Below, piece by piece: positions 19,008 through 30,073 of a stretch of DNA of 64,000 nt; the first letter of the stretch is position 1, and each line of letters begins with the position of its first letter. Source of the DNA: Trichomonas vaginalis G3. Taxonomy: Eukaryota; Parabasalia; Trichomonadida; Trichomonadidae. The translations under genes and the position numbers were made by a program. Where the stretch lies: NCBI RefSeq assembly GCF_026262505.1, contig NC_067204.1, forward strand, positions 21,235,300 through 21,299,299, in the 5' to 3' direction. The notes below the pieces were generated by a model. It was not told the origin of the DNA, did not search any database, and saw nothing but the letters and a program-made list of their open reading frames with translations.

Positions 19008-20201
19008 ATGTCAAAAGAGAAGGTATCTGTTCAATCATTAGTTGAAGAAAAGATGAGGTTAAGGAAGAAACTTGCTGAAGCACAACGTTTGAGCTCTCAA
19101 AATAACTCACAACAATACTATTCATCGGAAAGTTCGGATTTTTTTGCACAAGAAGAGCAAAAGCAAAATAAAACTCCGATTAAAAAACCAAAATCAAGAA
19201 TTCGCCTGAGCAAAGAGCCTCAAATTTCTCCAATCTCAAATAATTCAAATACGTCGAAAAGCAGCTCAAAACAATCACAAAAAGGTCGAAGTAAGCAACA
19301 TACTAAACCAGATCCTGCAAGAATTGAGATGTATAATCAACTTATCAAAGAAAATCATAATTTACGCGAGAAACTTGTAATGGATCAACTCATTTATCGT
19401 TCTCCAGAGGATATTTCACCAGAAGAAATCGATCAACTTATAGAAAACTTAGTTAATGACAATGATACATTAAAACTTGAAGTTCAAAGACAAGAAGCAG
19501 CTCAAGATAAAACAAGATATGCTACACATGATATGTTCTTTGGTCTTGAGGGTAATCGCGCAGGCTGCCAATTTTGGGTTCCTTTATCTGAATCTCAAAT
19601 TGCTGAAGAACAAGCAAGAGATACAACACCGCTTCCAATGCCAGCAAGAAAAACAAAGCCAAGGGAGCCGTGTTCAAAATGTGAAAAAGCAATTTTAATG
19701 TTATCAAGAATTCCTCCATATCCACTGAACTCAACGGATATGACAGAAGATGAGACAAAACTTGTAGCAAACTTCATTTATACTGGTCTTGGTCGTGAAG
19801 TTAGCGTCACCAAAGTAGAGCGTTCTCTCTTTTATTGGAGATTAATTGAAATGGAAAGATCGATGCATTCCATTCGAGTTGTTACTTATCAGAGCAATGA
19901 GATAATTAAGATATCTCGTAGTGGGTTTGATTCTGCAGTTATCACTTCAGAACATTTTAAGTATATAAACGATGACTTGAAAGCCAATGGAAAAGCATCG
20001 TTCCTTCTTTGTGCAGCTGATGCAGGACAGTCTACAACAAATGCTTGTGGGCATACAGCTGTTCCATCATCAGGAGATATACAAGAAGCTTCAGAGTCAT
20101 ATGATTCACTCTACTTCAAATACCATGGTGCCCAGGCATTATTCATCTTAAAACCGGAAAGAATAATACCATTATTTTATGTTGAAATCCAAGATCAATA
20201 A
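19008..20201 (+). CDS. Unrecognised protein with N-terminal coiled coil and conserved-looking C-terminal domain
   Basis: 397 residues. Residues 1-30 and 100-170 form coiled coils (SLVEEKMRLRKKLAEAQRL; YNQLIKENHNLREKLVMDQL), separated by a low-complexity Ser/Gln/Lys linker. Residues 170-397 look globular: DMFFGLEGNRAGCQFWVP, a CSKCEKAIL pair of cysteines, FYWRLIEMERSMHSIRVVTY, and ending YHGAQALFILKPERIIPLFY. The final segment has the form of an enzyme-fold last strand (compare the end of PARP domains), but no catalytic triad is visible and I do not assign it. It has no signal peptide or membrane segment. Tandem with and downstream of the cyclin gene. Confidence 0.75.
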   Translation: MSKEKVSVQSLVEEKMRLRKKLAEAQRLSSQNNSQQYYSSESSDFFAQEEQKQNKTPIKKPKSRIRLSKEPQISPISNNSNTSKSSSKQSQKGRSKQHTKPDPARIEMYNQLIKENHNLREKLVMDQLIYRSPEDISPEEIDQLIENLVNDNDTLKLEVQRQEAAQDKTRYATHDMFFGLEGNRAGCQFWVPLSESQIAEEQARDTTPLPMPARKTKPREPCSKCEKAILMLSRIPPYPLNSTDMTEDETKLVANFIYTGLGREVSVTKVERSLFYWRLIEMERSMHSIRVVTYQSNEIIKISRSGFDSAVITSEHFKYINDDLKANGKASFLLCAADAGQSTTNACGHTAVPSSGDIQEASESYDSLYFKYHGAQALFILKPERIIPLFYVEIQDQ

Positions 20202-20423
20202 AATTGTATTTCATTTTTAAACAGTTTATTTAGTATTTATGTTTTCACAATGAATTCATTTGCAATTTACAGCAACTAAAAAACAAAATAACATGTTTTT
20301 TTTTTGGAATAACATTTATCCGAAATCCATGTTTTTCCCAAGTATAAGAGAGAATTTTTTCTTAATGAATATTAAAGATATTTTATATTCTAAAATGCAA
20401 ATATATAACTTTCAAAATTTTGA

Positions 20424-21776
20424 ATGTCTGATCAAGACATTCATCCAATTAAATATAGTGAATTGCGAAGTATCTACAAATACTACATAGATTCATTTGA
20501 TGCTTTATATCAGTTAAAAACCGAAAACGAAGAAGATTTAAACAAGATTTACAAAATACTCAAGACAGAGTTGATTGATTCAAAGAAATATCTTCCCAAA
20601 AATCTTATAGAAGATATTTTGGTTTTAATTTCTTATAATAACCGCTATACTATGTCATACTTGAAACTTGTGAAAAAAATATCTGATGAATATCATGTAA
20701 CAGAAGTCAATGGCTTTAGAGATGTTTTTAACTACATCTTTTATAAAGAATATGGGATTATATTAAACAAATCCTCTAATTTCGAACATATTTTATTCGA
20801 AAACATAGATATTTTATCAGAAGATACAATTTACAGAGCAATTATGAATAATGATCTAGAAAGATTTATCTCATTCACTGAAAGAGATGGATTTCATGAA
20901 AATCAAAAACTTGAAAGCGATTTATTTCCAAATCCATCATATTGTTACGTTAGTGGATATTCATTACTTGAATTATGTTGTTACTATGGAGCAGTTGATT
21001 GTTTCAAGTTCTTAATAACCAAGTTTAAATCAAAAATAACTCAAACATGTCTAGAATTTTCATTTTTAGGCGGAAATCAAGAGATCATGAGTGAATGCTT
21101 GAAACATCAGGAACCAAATGAAAAATGCATGAAATATGCAATTATTTCACACAACATTGATTTTGTTACATTCTTGATGAATGAATATAATTTAAAAATT
21201 AATTTAGATTCATGTCATTATTATAATAATCTTGATGCATTTTTAGTTTATTTCGCTCAAACTAATGATATTAACGAATGTTTTGTTTCTTCAACATTGT
21301 TTGATATTCCATCCCTTTGCGAATATTTCCTTTTACATGGTGTAGATATTAATGCAAAAAATAACGATGGACAAACAGCTCTTCACAAAGCAGCACAAAA
21401 TAATTTGAAAGAAATAGCCGAATTTCTTATTTCACATGGTGCAAACATCAATGAAAAAGGTCAAGATGGAGAAAACGCACTTCATTTTGCAGCATATTAT
21501 AATAGTAAAGAAACTGCAGAATTTCTTATTTCACATGGTGCAAATATCAATGAAAAAAATAATTATGAACAAACCGCTCTTCATGAAGCAGCATTGAATA
21601 ATAGTAAAGAAACAGCTGAATTTCTTATTTCACACGGTGCAAATATCAATGAAAAAGATAAAGTTGGAGAAACTGCTCTTCATAAAGCAGCATTAAGTAA
21701 TAGCAAAGAAATTTGCAAACTTCTTATACCTGAGAATTACACTTTCCGACATTTTTGGGTCGCTTCGCGCCCCTGA
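20424..21776 (+). CDS. DUF3447/ankyrin-repeat protein with 3' end altered by an inserted repeat
   Basis: 450-residue ankyrin-family protein starting MSDQDIHPIKYSELRSIYKYY. Residues 20-130 are the family N-terminus (YNNRYTMSYLKLV), 135-295 the DUF3447-like region (EDTIYRAIMNNDLERF, SLLELCCYYGAVDCF, YAIISHNIDFVTFL), and 300-435 four full ankyrin repeats of the EFLISHGANINEK type. The fifth repeat breaks off after SNSKEICKLLIP and is followed by about ten foreign residues (ENYTFRHFWVASRP). These are encoded by the hairpin that starts at 21734. The protein is probably still made but lacks the usual longer repeat tail. It is the closest intact relative in this window of the broken copy at 1-1217. 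Confidence 0.85.
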   Translation: MSDQDIHPIKYSELRSIYKYYIDSFDALYQLKTENEEDLNKIYKILKTELIDSKKYLPKNLIEDILVLISYNNRYTMSYLKLVKKISDEYHVTEVNGFRDVFNYIFYKEYGIILNKSSNFEHILFENIDILSEDTIYRAIMNNDLERFISFTERDGFHENQKLESDLFPNPSYCYVSGYSLLELCCYYGAVDCFKFLITKFKSKITQTCLEFSFLGGNQEIMSECLKHQEPNEKCMKYAIISHNIDFVTFLMNEYNLKINLDSCHYYNNLDAFLVYFAQTNDINECFVSSTLFDIPSLCEYFLLHGVDINAKNNDGQTALHKAAQNNLKEIAEFLISHGANINEKGQDGENALHFAAYYNSKETAEFLISHGANINEKNNYEQTALHEAALNNSKETAEFLISHGANINEKDKVGETALHKAALSNSKEICKLLIPENYTFRHFWVASRP

Positions 21777-22337
21777 CAAAACGTCAGAAAAGTGTAATTC
21801 TTTTGCATTCAAAATTTGCAGGCCCTTTTTTGCACTTTTAAGGTTCTTTTAGAAAACGAAAAAAGTAACTAAAAATTGAATATGGCGACGCTTTTATTCA
21901 CAGTAAAACAAAATAAAACAAAATTGAGGAAAATTAATAAAATAATAAAGATAATTGGGGATAGGCCCAAAGCTGTGTCGGAAATAGGTTAAACCTTCAT
22001 TGGTAAATGGAATAGAAGGTGTGTGTAAGACTGTTAGCTAATTTCTGGGGAAATTAGAATTGCAATTTGAGCTGAAATTGAGTTGGAATGGTGAAAAACA
22101 AGGAGAGTTAGGGCGAGATGAAGATAAGTTAATAGCTCATTGATCTTTTTTAAAAGCTCCTTTGAAAAAATATCAATAAATGAAGCTCATTAAAATTGAT
22201 TTTTCGCCAATTCAATTTTTCCCTTTTCTATAGAACCGTTAAAAGTGCAAAAAGGATCATTGCATATTTTGAAGGCAGATAAAGAATGTAACCTTTTTTA
22301 CACTTTTTGAGCTTCGCTCAAAAAGTGTAAAAAAGGT
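21734..22337. mobile_element. Hairpin-bounded ~600-bp non-coding insertion in the ankyrin gene
   Basis: The ankyrin frame ends abruptly in an imperfect hairpin at 21734-21800 (GAATTACACTTT ... AAAGTGTAATTC with a GGGTCGCTTCGCGCCCC apex). About 500 bp further on is a perfect hairpin at 22291-22337 that again contains TTACACTTTT and a GCTTCGC apex. Related hairpins at both ends suggest one short element inserted in, or replacing, the gene's 3' end. Near 21820 and 22240 the segment has inverted copies of a TTTTTGCACTTTTAA-like word. There is no coding capacity. Ankyrin sequence does not resume on the far side. Confidence 0.5.
22291..22337. repeat. Perfect 22-bp-arm hairpin with TTC loop
   Basis: Arms 22291-22312 and 22316-22337 are exact inverse complements around a three-base TTC loop; the core is CACTTTTTGAGC-TTC-GCTCAAAAAGTG. 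The same arm-TTC/TTT-arm design recurs at 44267-44303. Confidence 0.9.
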
Positions 22338-22599
22338 AGTAAATTTTACATACTGATAAAATGAGTCAATATTTGCTTTTTCCACCTTCTAAAATAAGAA
22401 CTTCAATAACTTATTTACAATTTTTTTTCCTGCTTAAGGGTGCACATTATATGTAAATCTAATCACATGATGCACTATTTGTAGAAAAATATAAACTTCA
22501 GAAAGATATGTTGTTGAATCTTGGTCTTTTTCTTGTTTGGTTTCAATCTTAGCATCTTTGCTGAATCTCTATTTTATATGGTTCATTTCCTTCAGGCTA

Positions 22600-22602
<3 letters not shown>

Positions 22603-22628
<26 letters not shown>
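22603..22628. repeat. (TA)13 microsatellite
   Basis: An uninterrupted run of 13 TA units lies in the gap between the hairpin element and the minus-strand pseudogene. Confidence 0.9.
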
Positions 22629-22631
<3 letters not shown>

Positions 22632-22652
22632 GGAATAATGAAGAAATAAATG

Positions 22653-23314
22653 TTAGATTAATCTTATCTTATATTTATATCTAACACCTTCAAGACTGTC
22701 TAACCAATCATCTAAAACAGTTAACTTGGCATTGATTGCTTCAGTAGTTTGAGTGAGAGAAACTGCTTTACCTTGTAGTAAACAAATTTTTTTGGGATAT
22801 TTCACAACTTTTTTGCTAGAACTAATAACTCTTGTTCGATTTGATCAATATCTTGCTGCATATATTCAATTGTAGTTTCAGGCTGTACAGAAACGAAATT
22901 GAGTTCATATATTGGTAATTGTACTTGTAATCTGTTTCTAATTGGCTCATCAATTCTTTTAATAATAGAATCTGGATCAATTTGAATGGATTATCGAGCA
23001 GTTTGTGCATCATTTTGATATGTTTCTGCATTTTGTTGAATTTTTGGTTTGTTAGGACCTGAAATGGGCTGGATGAAAATTTTATTTGCTAAATCTTTAC
23101 CTTTATCACCACTAGACATGTAATTTCTTGAGGATCTCTGATGGTTATATCCTGACATTGAATTATTAAAAATTTTGGATGGATTTGAAGTTGAAGAATT
23201 TTGATCTGTCAGCGAAAACCCTGCCTAGGGAAGAGTTAGCTCATCAACATTACTACCTGATCTATTTCTCTGTGATATTGGCATTAGCCCGAAATTTCTG
23301 AAAGAAGAATTCAT
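22653..23314 (-). pseudogene. Broken gene for a coiled-coil protein, family not recognised
   Basis: An ATG at 23312-23314 opens MNSSFRNFGLMPISQRNRSG, and a protein-like sequence of about 220 codons follows to a TAA at 22653-22655. It is Ser/Asn-rich at first, then TYQNDAQTAR, IIKRIDEPIRNRLQVQLPIY, and a coiled-coil end (EYMQQDIDQIEQELLVLAKK; SLTQTTEAINAKLTVLDDWL). The frame has two nonsense codons (about codons 30 and 110) and one frame shift near the start of the last quarter, yet the amino-acid pattern remains coherent, so it is a recent pseudogene. The tail resembles nucleoporin- or tether-type coiled coils only in a general way; I do not assign it. Confidence 0.6.
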
Positions 23315-23759
23315 TTGAATTAATTAAAATTATGACAAATTAGTATTTATTTTTAATGCTATAATGCAGATGAGAAATGGTTAAAGAAATTATCTCTGCT
23401 ATTCTGAAAAAGAGTCAAGTGAGTTGAAAACAATTAAAGAAATAATCAGCATTGTAAATATCTAAATAGAACAGTCTTTCACTTACATATGTATCCACTT
23501 TCTCTTCACATTACTCATTTTTTCTCAAAGCATCAGTAGTATTTCTACACCCTGAGCTTTGTTTTGCATAAATGGTGAATATGGCATGATGACATCATTA
23601 AACACAATAAAATCCTTAATAACTCATCTACAAAAAACGATCGAAAGCATGAATTTTATCAAATTTAAATTTTAATATATCGTGATTCACCATTTCTTTA
23701 AAATCAGTTACCACATCCTTAAATTCAATGATAAATAGATCTCAAGAGCCAAAAGACGA
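23315..23759. other. Intergenic region
   Basis: This 445-bp AT-rich stretch lies between the minus-strand pseudogene and the first beta-helix fragment. Nothing recognisable was found. Confidence 0.4.
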
Positions 23760-24733
23760 TTGATAAGTTTAATCTTTGCAATCCGAAATTCATGGAGTGA
23801 TTATTTTGGGTTAACAAATAACATTCAAGTTTCTAATAAAACAAATCCCACAATTGATCTTACAGATACCAACTATTACGTATCAAATTGCAAATTTATA
23901 GAATTAAACAAAGAAAGAGCAATATCAATCACTAGTTCACAGCATGGCACATGCGTTTTAATAGAGAGTTCTTCATTTTTCAAATGTGGAAAAACAAAAG
24001 AAGACAATATTAATCAAGGTTGTGTTATATATTTTGGTGATCTCGGATCTATCGTTCATAATAAACTTTGTTTTGACTCAAATTTCGGCAGAAAACAAGG
24101 ACTTACAACGTATTCAAAAGTATCAACAAATAATAAAAATTATTTTGTTTTTTGTTCAGCAACTAATAACGGAGATATTGAAAATTCTCTAATGCTTATA
24201 TATCTTAATCAAGGAATACAATCAATCGAAAACTCTAATATCACTTCAAATAAATGCAAATATACACCATGTTATATTCTTGATATAGGATCTCTAGGAT
24301 CTCGTGTTAACTTTTCTAATTTTATTGATAATATCGGGAAAAATAATTTCCTTCAACATAATATTTTTCAAACAGATTTTGAAATTAATAACTGCAATAT
24401 TATCAATAATGGTATAGGTTTAAGTAATTTATTTTATATTAATTCAAATGTAGTGGCAATATCCTTTTCATGCATAATAAAAATAATGTTTCCACTATAT
24501 TTCAGACTGAAGGAAATTTCAATTTGAATAATTGTTATTGCAATGACAATAAATACAGTAATTATGGAAATGCTAGAGAAAAAAGTAAGGTATTGTCATA
24601 TTCTACAGCTAATATTGATGCCAAATTAGATTGCAAATATGGAATTATGAGAGATAATTTAAATGACATAATCCCACATACATGCAAAGCCTATAAAAGA
24701 TCAATAGCGATATTCTTGAATAAAAAATGCTGA
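23760..24733 (+). pseudogene. Parallel beta-helix (Pmp-like) surface protein gene, broken
   Basis: The translation shows irregular repeats typical of right-handed parallel beta-helix proteins: TNYYVSNCKFIELNKERAIS, VLIESSSFFKCG, SIENSNITSNKC, FEINNCNIINNG. T. vaginalis has a large family of such proteins, compared with chlamydial polymorphic membrane proteins and thought to act at the cell surface. The first 235 codons are open without a nearby ATG, so the 5' end is missing. The helix pattern then continues in another frame from about 24470 (FQTEGNFNLNNCYCNDN) to 24733, showing one frame shift. There is no signal peptide and no C-terminal membrane anchor in this piece. Confidence 0.65.
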
Positions 24734-24825
24734 TAAAAAATGGCGAATTTCATCTATATAAAAACATTTTAGGCTTTTTTGTGATTACATACTAGTACTT
24801 TAACAGTATCATCCTATGAAAATAA

Positions 24826-24977
24826 CCAATTCAACAGTGTTTGATATTCCATCCCAATGAGAGTATTTCCTTTGCCTTAAAGCAAAAATCATTGAAAGAT
24901 ATAGATTGGGAAATGATGCTCTTCTGAATGCAGTTAATTATTATATTAGTAATGAAGTAGTCAAATCTCATATCTGA
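24826..24977 (+). pseudogene. Ankyrin-family gene remnant
   Basis: GTGTTTGATATTCCATCCC followed by a degraded GAGTATTTCCTT matches the end of the DUF3447 region of the 20424 gene (FDIPSLCEYFLLHG). It is followed by about 30 codons of ankyrin-like sequence (NDALLNAVNYYISNEVVKSH). It is too short and interrupted to be functional. Confidence 0.55.
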
Positions 24978-25119
24978 ACTTTATTCAATGTTGTTTAACT
25001 TTGTTGCTGCCCCAAAATTTAGCAAACTTAATATCTACTTATATGTATGAGCAATATTTTTTGCACCTTGAGAACTATGAAGTTTGTATGTTTTTGGCTT
25101 TATGAAGAACAGTAACTTA

Positions 25120-25215
25120 TATGTGCACCATATGATATAAGAAATTCAACTATTTCTTTTCATTTTTCACCATGCATAAATAAGAGGGTTAGATGTTTCA
25201 CCATTGTCTCTCCAT
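25120..25215 (-). pseudogene. Ankyrin-repeat remnant, opposite strand
   Basis: GCACCATATGATATAAGAAA and the following ATTCAACTATTTCTTTTC match the minus-strand ankyrin repeat unit at the window start (GCACCATGTGAAATAAGAAA), i.e. one degraded EFLISHGA repeat. It has lost its surroundings. Confidence 0.5.
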
Positions 25216-25604
25216 AAAGCATGCTGAAAGACAATTCTTCTATTTTCACTTTTTTTCATCAATGCTCATGAGAATATGATTTAGATGCGGTCAGAAAAAG
25301 TGTCAGTACCTTTATATTTATCGTCGTTTTTTAATGCATTATGTCTATAATATTATACAAACAGTAAAAAGATATTACTTTTGAAATTGTATTCAATGTA
25401 AAATAATCTCACTTGTCAAAATTGCTCGAATCAGCAATCAATTGAAATTTGTTGTAATTCAATTTAGTTACCCTTTTGGAATGGAAAAACAACTTCTTGA
25501 ATTTTTATATTTGAAATAAATTCAATTATTTATTTGTGTTAGATTTTTTGGTTTTGATTGGTTTCCGCAAATCCAATCAAGAAAATTAGGGATCAAAATA
25601 ATAG

Positions 25605-26597
25605 TATCCTAGAATTTCTGCAAATGATATTTGGCAACTCTTTTATCCAAGTTCTCCAAATCCTGGAGAGATTTCAGAGAAGAATGTTGAACCAACTACA
25701 ACGAGTAACAAATGTTTCATATATAAAAGCATATTCGAAGATATTACAATTAAATCTGCCATTCATCTTGATGAAAATGATCTTCTGTTTCTTCATGCAT
25801 TTACTTTATTTTCCAATTGCGGTGGCGGTAGCAATATTGACAGCGTTATTGACTTTTCAAATGGTAAATCAATCGTTCAATACCGCTCATGCGGTTACAA
25901 ATCAAAAACTACTGGAGATGCTCAACACATGTACATATCTTTAAATCCTTTTTCAGACAATCCTAATTACATTATTGAATGTTCAATTTATGATTGTGGT
26001 GATTCAAATATTTATTATGGCAGTACAAATCAGTTTGATGGAGGAAAAATTGTTGTTAATTCCACAAACACAAGTTTCTGTTATGCAGAACATGCATCAG
26101 GAGTAAATCTAATAGATGCAGGACGTGGTAGTAACGCTTTGTTTTCCTCATTTTGTAACACTCGAGCATCTGAATTGATTATTCATGTTCAGCAATGTGT
26201 AATTGCTTTTAAATATTGTAATGTCTTGAAAAATATATGCGAGAGTTATGAATATGGAACATTAACAGCAACAACAGCTGAAGTTGTTGTTGATAATTGC
26301 TCTTTTCTGGGCAACTCAGTACCAACTTCCGATTTTTATACAATCACTTATGAAAGTGTACTTGATATTAAAAATACATATTGTGATAGAAATATCATTC
26401 AATACGGCGAGATGACGACATCAAATATTCAAACGACATCTTTTATTCATGAACTACTTCATTTTTCAACTTATTTTTGCGAAGCAAAATATCCCATCAA
26501 AGAAAACGAAAGTAAGAAAAACTCCAGAAATGCAGATAATCATTGTGATTCGTGTAGTTTAATTTCCTCAATTTGTATTCATATATTAAAGATTTAA
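25605..26597 (+). pseudogene. Second parallel beta-helix (Pmp-like) gene, 5'-truncated
   Basis: One frame is open for 330 codons from a stop at 25602 to 26597. It reads as beta-helix rungs: CFIYKSIFEDITIKSAIHL, FTLFSNCGGGSNIDSVIDFS, YIIECSIYDCGDSNIYYGS, VVNSTNTSFCYAEHASGVNL, AEVVVDNCSFLGNSVPTSDF. A Cys-rich end follows (NHCDSCSLISSIC). There is no initiating ATG near the start and no signal peptide, so the 5' part is lost; a membrane anchor is not visible. Same family as the fragment at 23760. It lies immediately left of the palindromic element. Confidence 0.65.
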
Positions 26598-26792
26598 ATT
26601 ATTTTGATGAAAGTTGATTTTGAAGATAAATTTCTTGCAGCATAAATGATATTATTAATAAAATATTAATATTTCAAAATGTGTGCCCGTTTTTAATGTT
26701 GATATCCGTTAAGAAAAATGAACAATTAAATGATCATTTGATCAAATGTCTGGAATAAGAGTAGACACCGAATTTATAGATTATACTTAGAG

Positions 26793-26798
26793 CCAAAT
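26793..26798. repeat. Candidate target-site duplication, left copy (CCAAAT)
   Basis: CCAAAT directly precedes the GTTGTAAACAG terminus of the palindromic element and recurs at 43337-43342 just outside the other terminus. In AT-rich DNA a six-base match can arise by chance, so this is a candidate only. Confidence 0.4.
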
Positions 26799-28038
26799 GT
26801 TGTAAACAGAAATTCATCAAAAGTGACACCTCAGAAAAGCTAAAATATTGAATTTTTGGAACTTTTGATAGAGCACGTTTTTAAATATTAATTAAAGTAA
26901 ATGTATATTTTGTAAAGATTCTTTTTAATAAAAAAATAAAATTTTGAAGAAGAACACAAAATCTTCTGAAAAATAATATCACATAAACTCATATTATTTT
27001 CTAATATATAACTATTTTATATAAAAATCAAATTCAATGATCTTAAAAGCGAAGGATAAACCTCAAAATTTACGAATATAATGAGTGGGAATATAATGCT
27101 TATCTATCATAAAACCATATGAAATATCAATTTTTGCTTTACGCCTAATTTTTGACGACAATTAGCAAAAAATGTTAAATGTTAACACTCAGTCCATTTG
27201 AATATGAAAAATAAAATTGACTTTGATTAAATGTTTTTATTTATCATGCAATTCTTCTTGCGACCAAAGATTTGAATAAAAGTTCAAAAATAAGATAGCT
27301 TAAAAATAATATACGGTAGTGTTTACTAATAGATGAATAGTATATAAATTCTATTAAAATGGATTTGATCCAAAAAAATATATAAATTTGATCATAAATA
27401 AAATCGTTTTAAATTACTTCTTCATTGAAATTATAACAATTATTTTTGGTTTTATATTTTTTTGGATCAAATCCATTTTAATAGAATTTATATACTATTC
27501 ATCTATTAGTAAACACTACCGTATATTATTTTTAAGCTATCTTATTTTTTTGAACTTTTATTCAAATCTTTGGTCGCAAGAAGAATTGCATGATAAATAA
27601 AAACATTTAATCAAAGTCAATTTTATTTTTCATATTCAAATGGACTGAGTGTTAACATTTAACATTTTTTGCTAATTGTCGTCAAAAATTAGGCGTAAAG
27701 CAAAAATTGATATTTCATATGGTTTTATGATAGATAAGCATTATATTCCCACTCATTATATTCGTAAATTTTGAGGTTTATCCTTCGCTTTTAAGATCAT
27801 TGAATTTGATTTTTATATAAAATAGTTATATATTAGAAAATAATATGAGTTTATGTGATATTATTTTTCAGAAGATTTTGTGTTCTTCTTCAAAATTTTA
27901 TTTTTTATTAAAAAGGATCTTTACAAAATATACATTTACTTTAATTAATATTTAAAAACGTGCTCTATCAAAAGTTCCAAAAATTCAATATTTTAGCTTT
28001 TCTGAGGTGTCACTTTTGATGAATTTCTGTTTACAACA
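26799..28038. repeat. Left terminal palindrome
   Basis: 26799-27382 is mirrored by 27452-28038 with very few differences, around a ~70-bp asymmetric loop. Each arm ends with GTAAACAGAAATTCATC and AAAAGTGACACC. The loop flanks carry GGATTTGATCC-type sequence. No gene is present; a 70-codon open frame across the loop is a by-product. Confidence 0.9.
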
Positions 28039-28382
28039 ATATATTCATTTCAAATTAATGTCAAATAGCGCGAATATTTTTTCATAAAATGATTTTAAAA
28101 TTGATTGAATTTTTCAATTTTTTTGACAATTGTATTGTCGATTTTGAGAGGCTCTCAAAAACAAAGTCCAAGAATTAGATAGTCCATCAACACTGCATGC
28201 TACTCTAACATCTGACAACGATCAAATATATTAATGAAAGGCCTCGTTAACTTTCAAAAATTTGAATGCAAAATAGGTCAGTGGGAAAAAATCTTCAATT
28301 TCAATGATTAATAGCTCTTATATCAAATTTGTAATTTTAGAATTCAATTGAATCGGCTTTATCAAAATCATTTCACTTTGTA

Positions 28383-30073
28383 ATGATTTGGACTTTTTTA
28401 TTGCAGGATGCAAGATCCATTGAAGCTTATCAAACAGGCAAGTTCACATATAACATTTATCACACTGAGTATGGCCACAATTTCACAATTGTTGACCAAA
28501 TCTATACAAAAGTAGCATATGAAGATATTCAAAGAAACAACCAAGATAAAGTTGTTAATATTTCAGATGTTCCCAATATTGAATACTCTATAGATACGTA
28601 TAATGATCCTGATGGCAATTTCACAGTGATCAGACAAACAATAAAGAATACAGCAACAACTAAAAGAAGACTTGATCTTTGCACAGCAATTAAATTCAAG
28701 AACTACTATCCAGAAGATCAGGATATGAGTGCTCAGCCAATCAATAATTTTGGTGCATACATCTACACACCAGCTGTTGAATTCACCTGGGTTTACGAAA
28801 ACCATCCAAATGTCACAAACAAGAACGAATACAGTATTGGAAATGGTGACAATCCAAAATTCTTCACAAATCGTAATTCTGAGATCAATCCTGATGGCGA
28901 AGACTTGAAATGGCTTGCAACCTCATGGACAAACAACTGGCTTGAACCAGGTAAATCATCAACATTCTCTTTCCTCATCTATTATGATGAATACAATCCA
29001 CCAATCCTGAAACTTCAATCAGAATTAATTGGAGATGAATATGATACAGAAGAAACAATCCCAATTAAAGGATCTTTCTCAAGTTATGTTGTTGATGAAC
29101 CAATCTCAGCTAGATATGAAGTATATGATCCATCAAGTGATAATGTCATTCTTACTGATACTCTTGGAAGCACAAGAGTCACAGAAGATACAACAACTGT
29201 TCAGTTTGATCAAAATATCAAAGTTTCACAGAAAGGAAACTTTAAACTAAGAGTTGTTACAAGAAACGAACGTACTGAATCAGAATTAGTTTGGGAAAAA
29301 TCGGTTTTAATTTATGGTCCTAATGATAAACCAAAAATCATCCCACTTCCTTTAGATTACCAGTATTACATTCCTAAATCAGATGTCAACCTCGCAGCAT
29401 ATATTTATAGCAAAGATACTTCTGTTACTGAAATCACAACAGAAGTTTATTTCAATAACCAAAAGGTGCTTTCTCAGAAATTTGGAAACAGTCACAATGA
29501 TTCAAGAACCCTCAGTTTCAAGATTCCAGAAGGAACAGCTCCAGGCGATTATAAGATTAAAATCGTAGCAACAGGTGGAGTTTTACCTGCAGAAAAATCA
29601 TTTGATATTGTTGTCAAAGACAACAGTGTTTTGTCAATTGATCTTGAAGGAAACTTCAATTTGACATTCAATAAGACGATGTTGTTAATTTCACAGCCGT
29701 AGTTGTTGATCCAGATACTAACTTTGATTCCAAGTTTACAATTTCTCTCTATTACAATAAGCATCAAAAAACTTCAATTTCAAGATCAAACTCTGATGGT
29801 ATCATTAGAGTTCCAATGACTGTTTCAATTCCAAGTGATGAGAAAGAAACATCAGCACATATCTCTGTAAAGGTAAAAGGCACAAATGAAGAATCAGAGA
29901 CTGGTGTAACTTTGAAGATTCAACAATCCGAAGATAAAGCTAAAGCAACTGCAGCTTCTGTACAAAGAAAGCAGCAAAAACAAAAGAAGGTATTGATCAT
30001 TGTTCTCGCAGTAATGGCTGTTGTCACAGTATGTGTTGCAGTGTTAGTAATAATTCTTTGGCTTAGAAAGTAA
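28383..30073 (+). pseudogene. Membrane protein gene 1, left-arm copy (interrupted)
   Basis: Left-arm twin of the intact gene at 40050-41741. It encodes the same protein up to the third Ig-like repeat, then is interrupted once before the membrane anchor. One amino acid also differs early on (GHNFT here, GYNFT in the twin). Such a small difference between near-identical arms may be real decay or a sequencing error; see the twin for the domain description. Confidence 0.7.

Larger units (their letters stand above)
24734..25604. other. Decayed DNA with two ankyrin scraps
   Basis: Between the two beta-helix fragments only two short remnants of ankyrin-family genes are recognisable (listed separately); the rest is AT-rich sequence without features. 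Confidence 0.5.

Noticed and set aside
27388-27600. 70-codon open frame across the left terminal palindrome loop
   Set aside because: The frame crosses the loop and the inverted arm; composition is that of AT-rich non-coding DNA.
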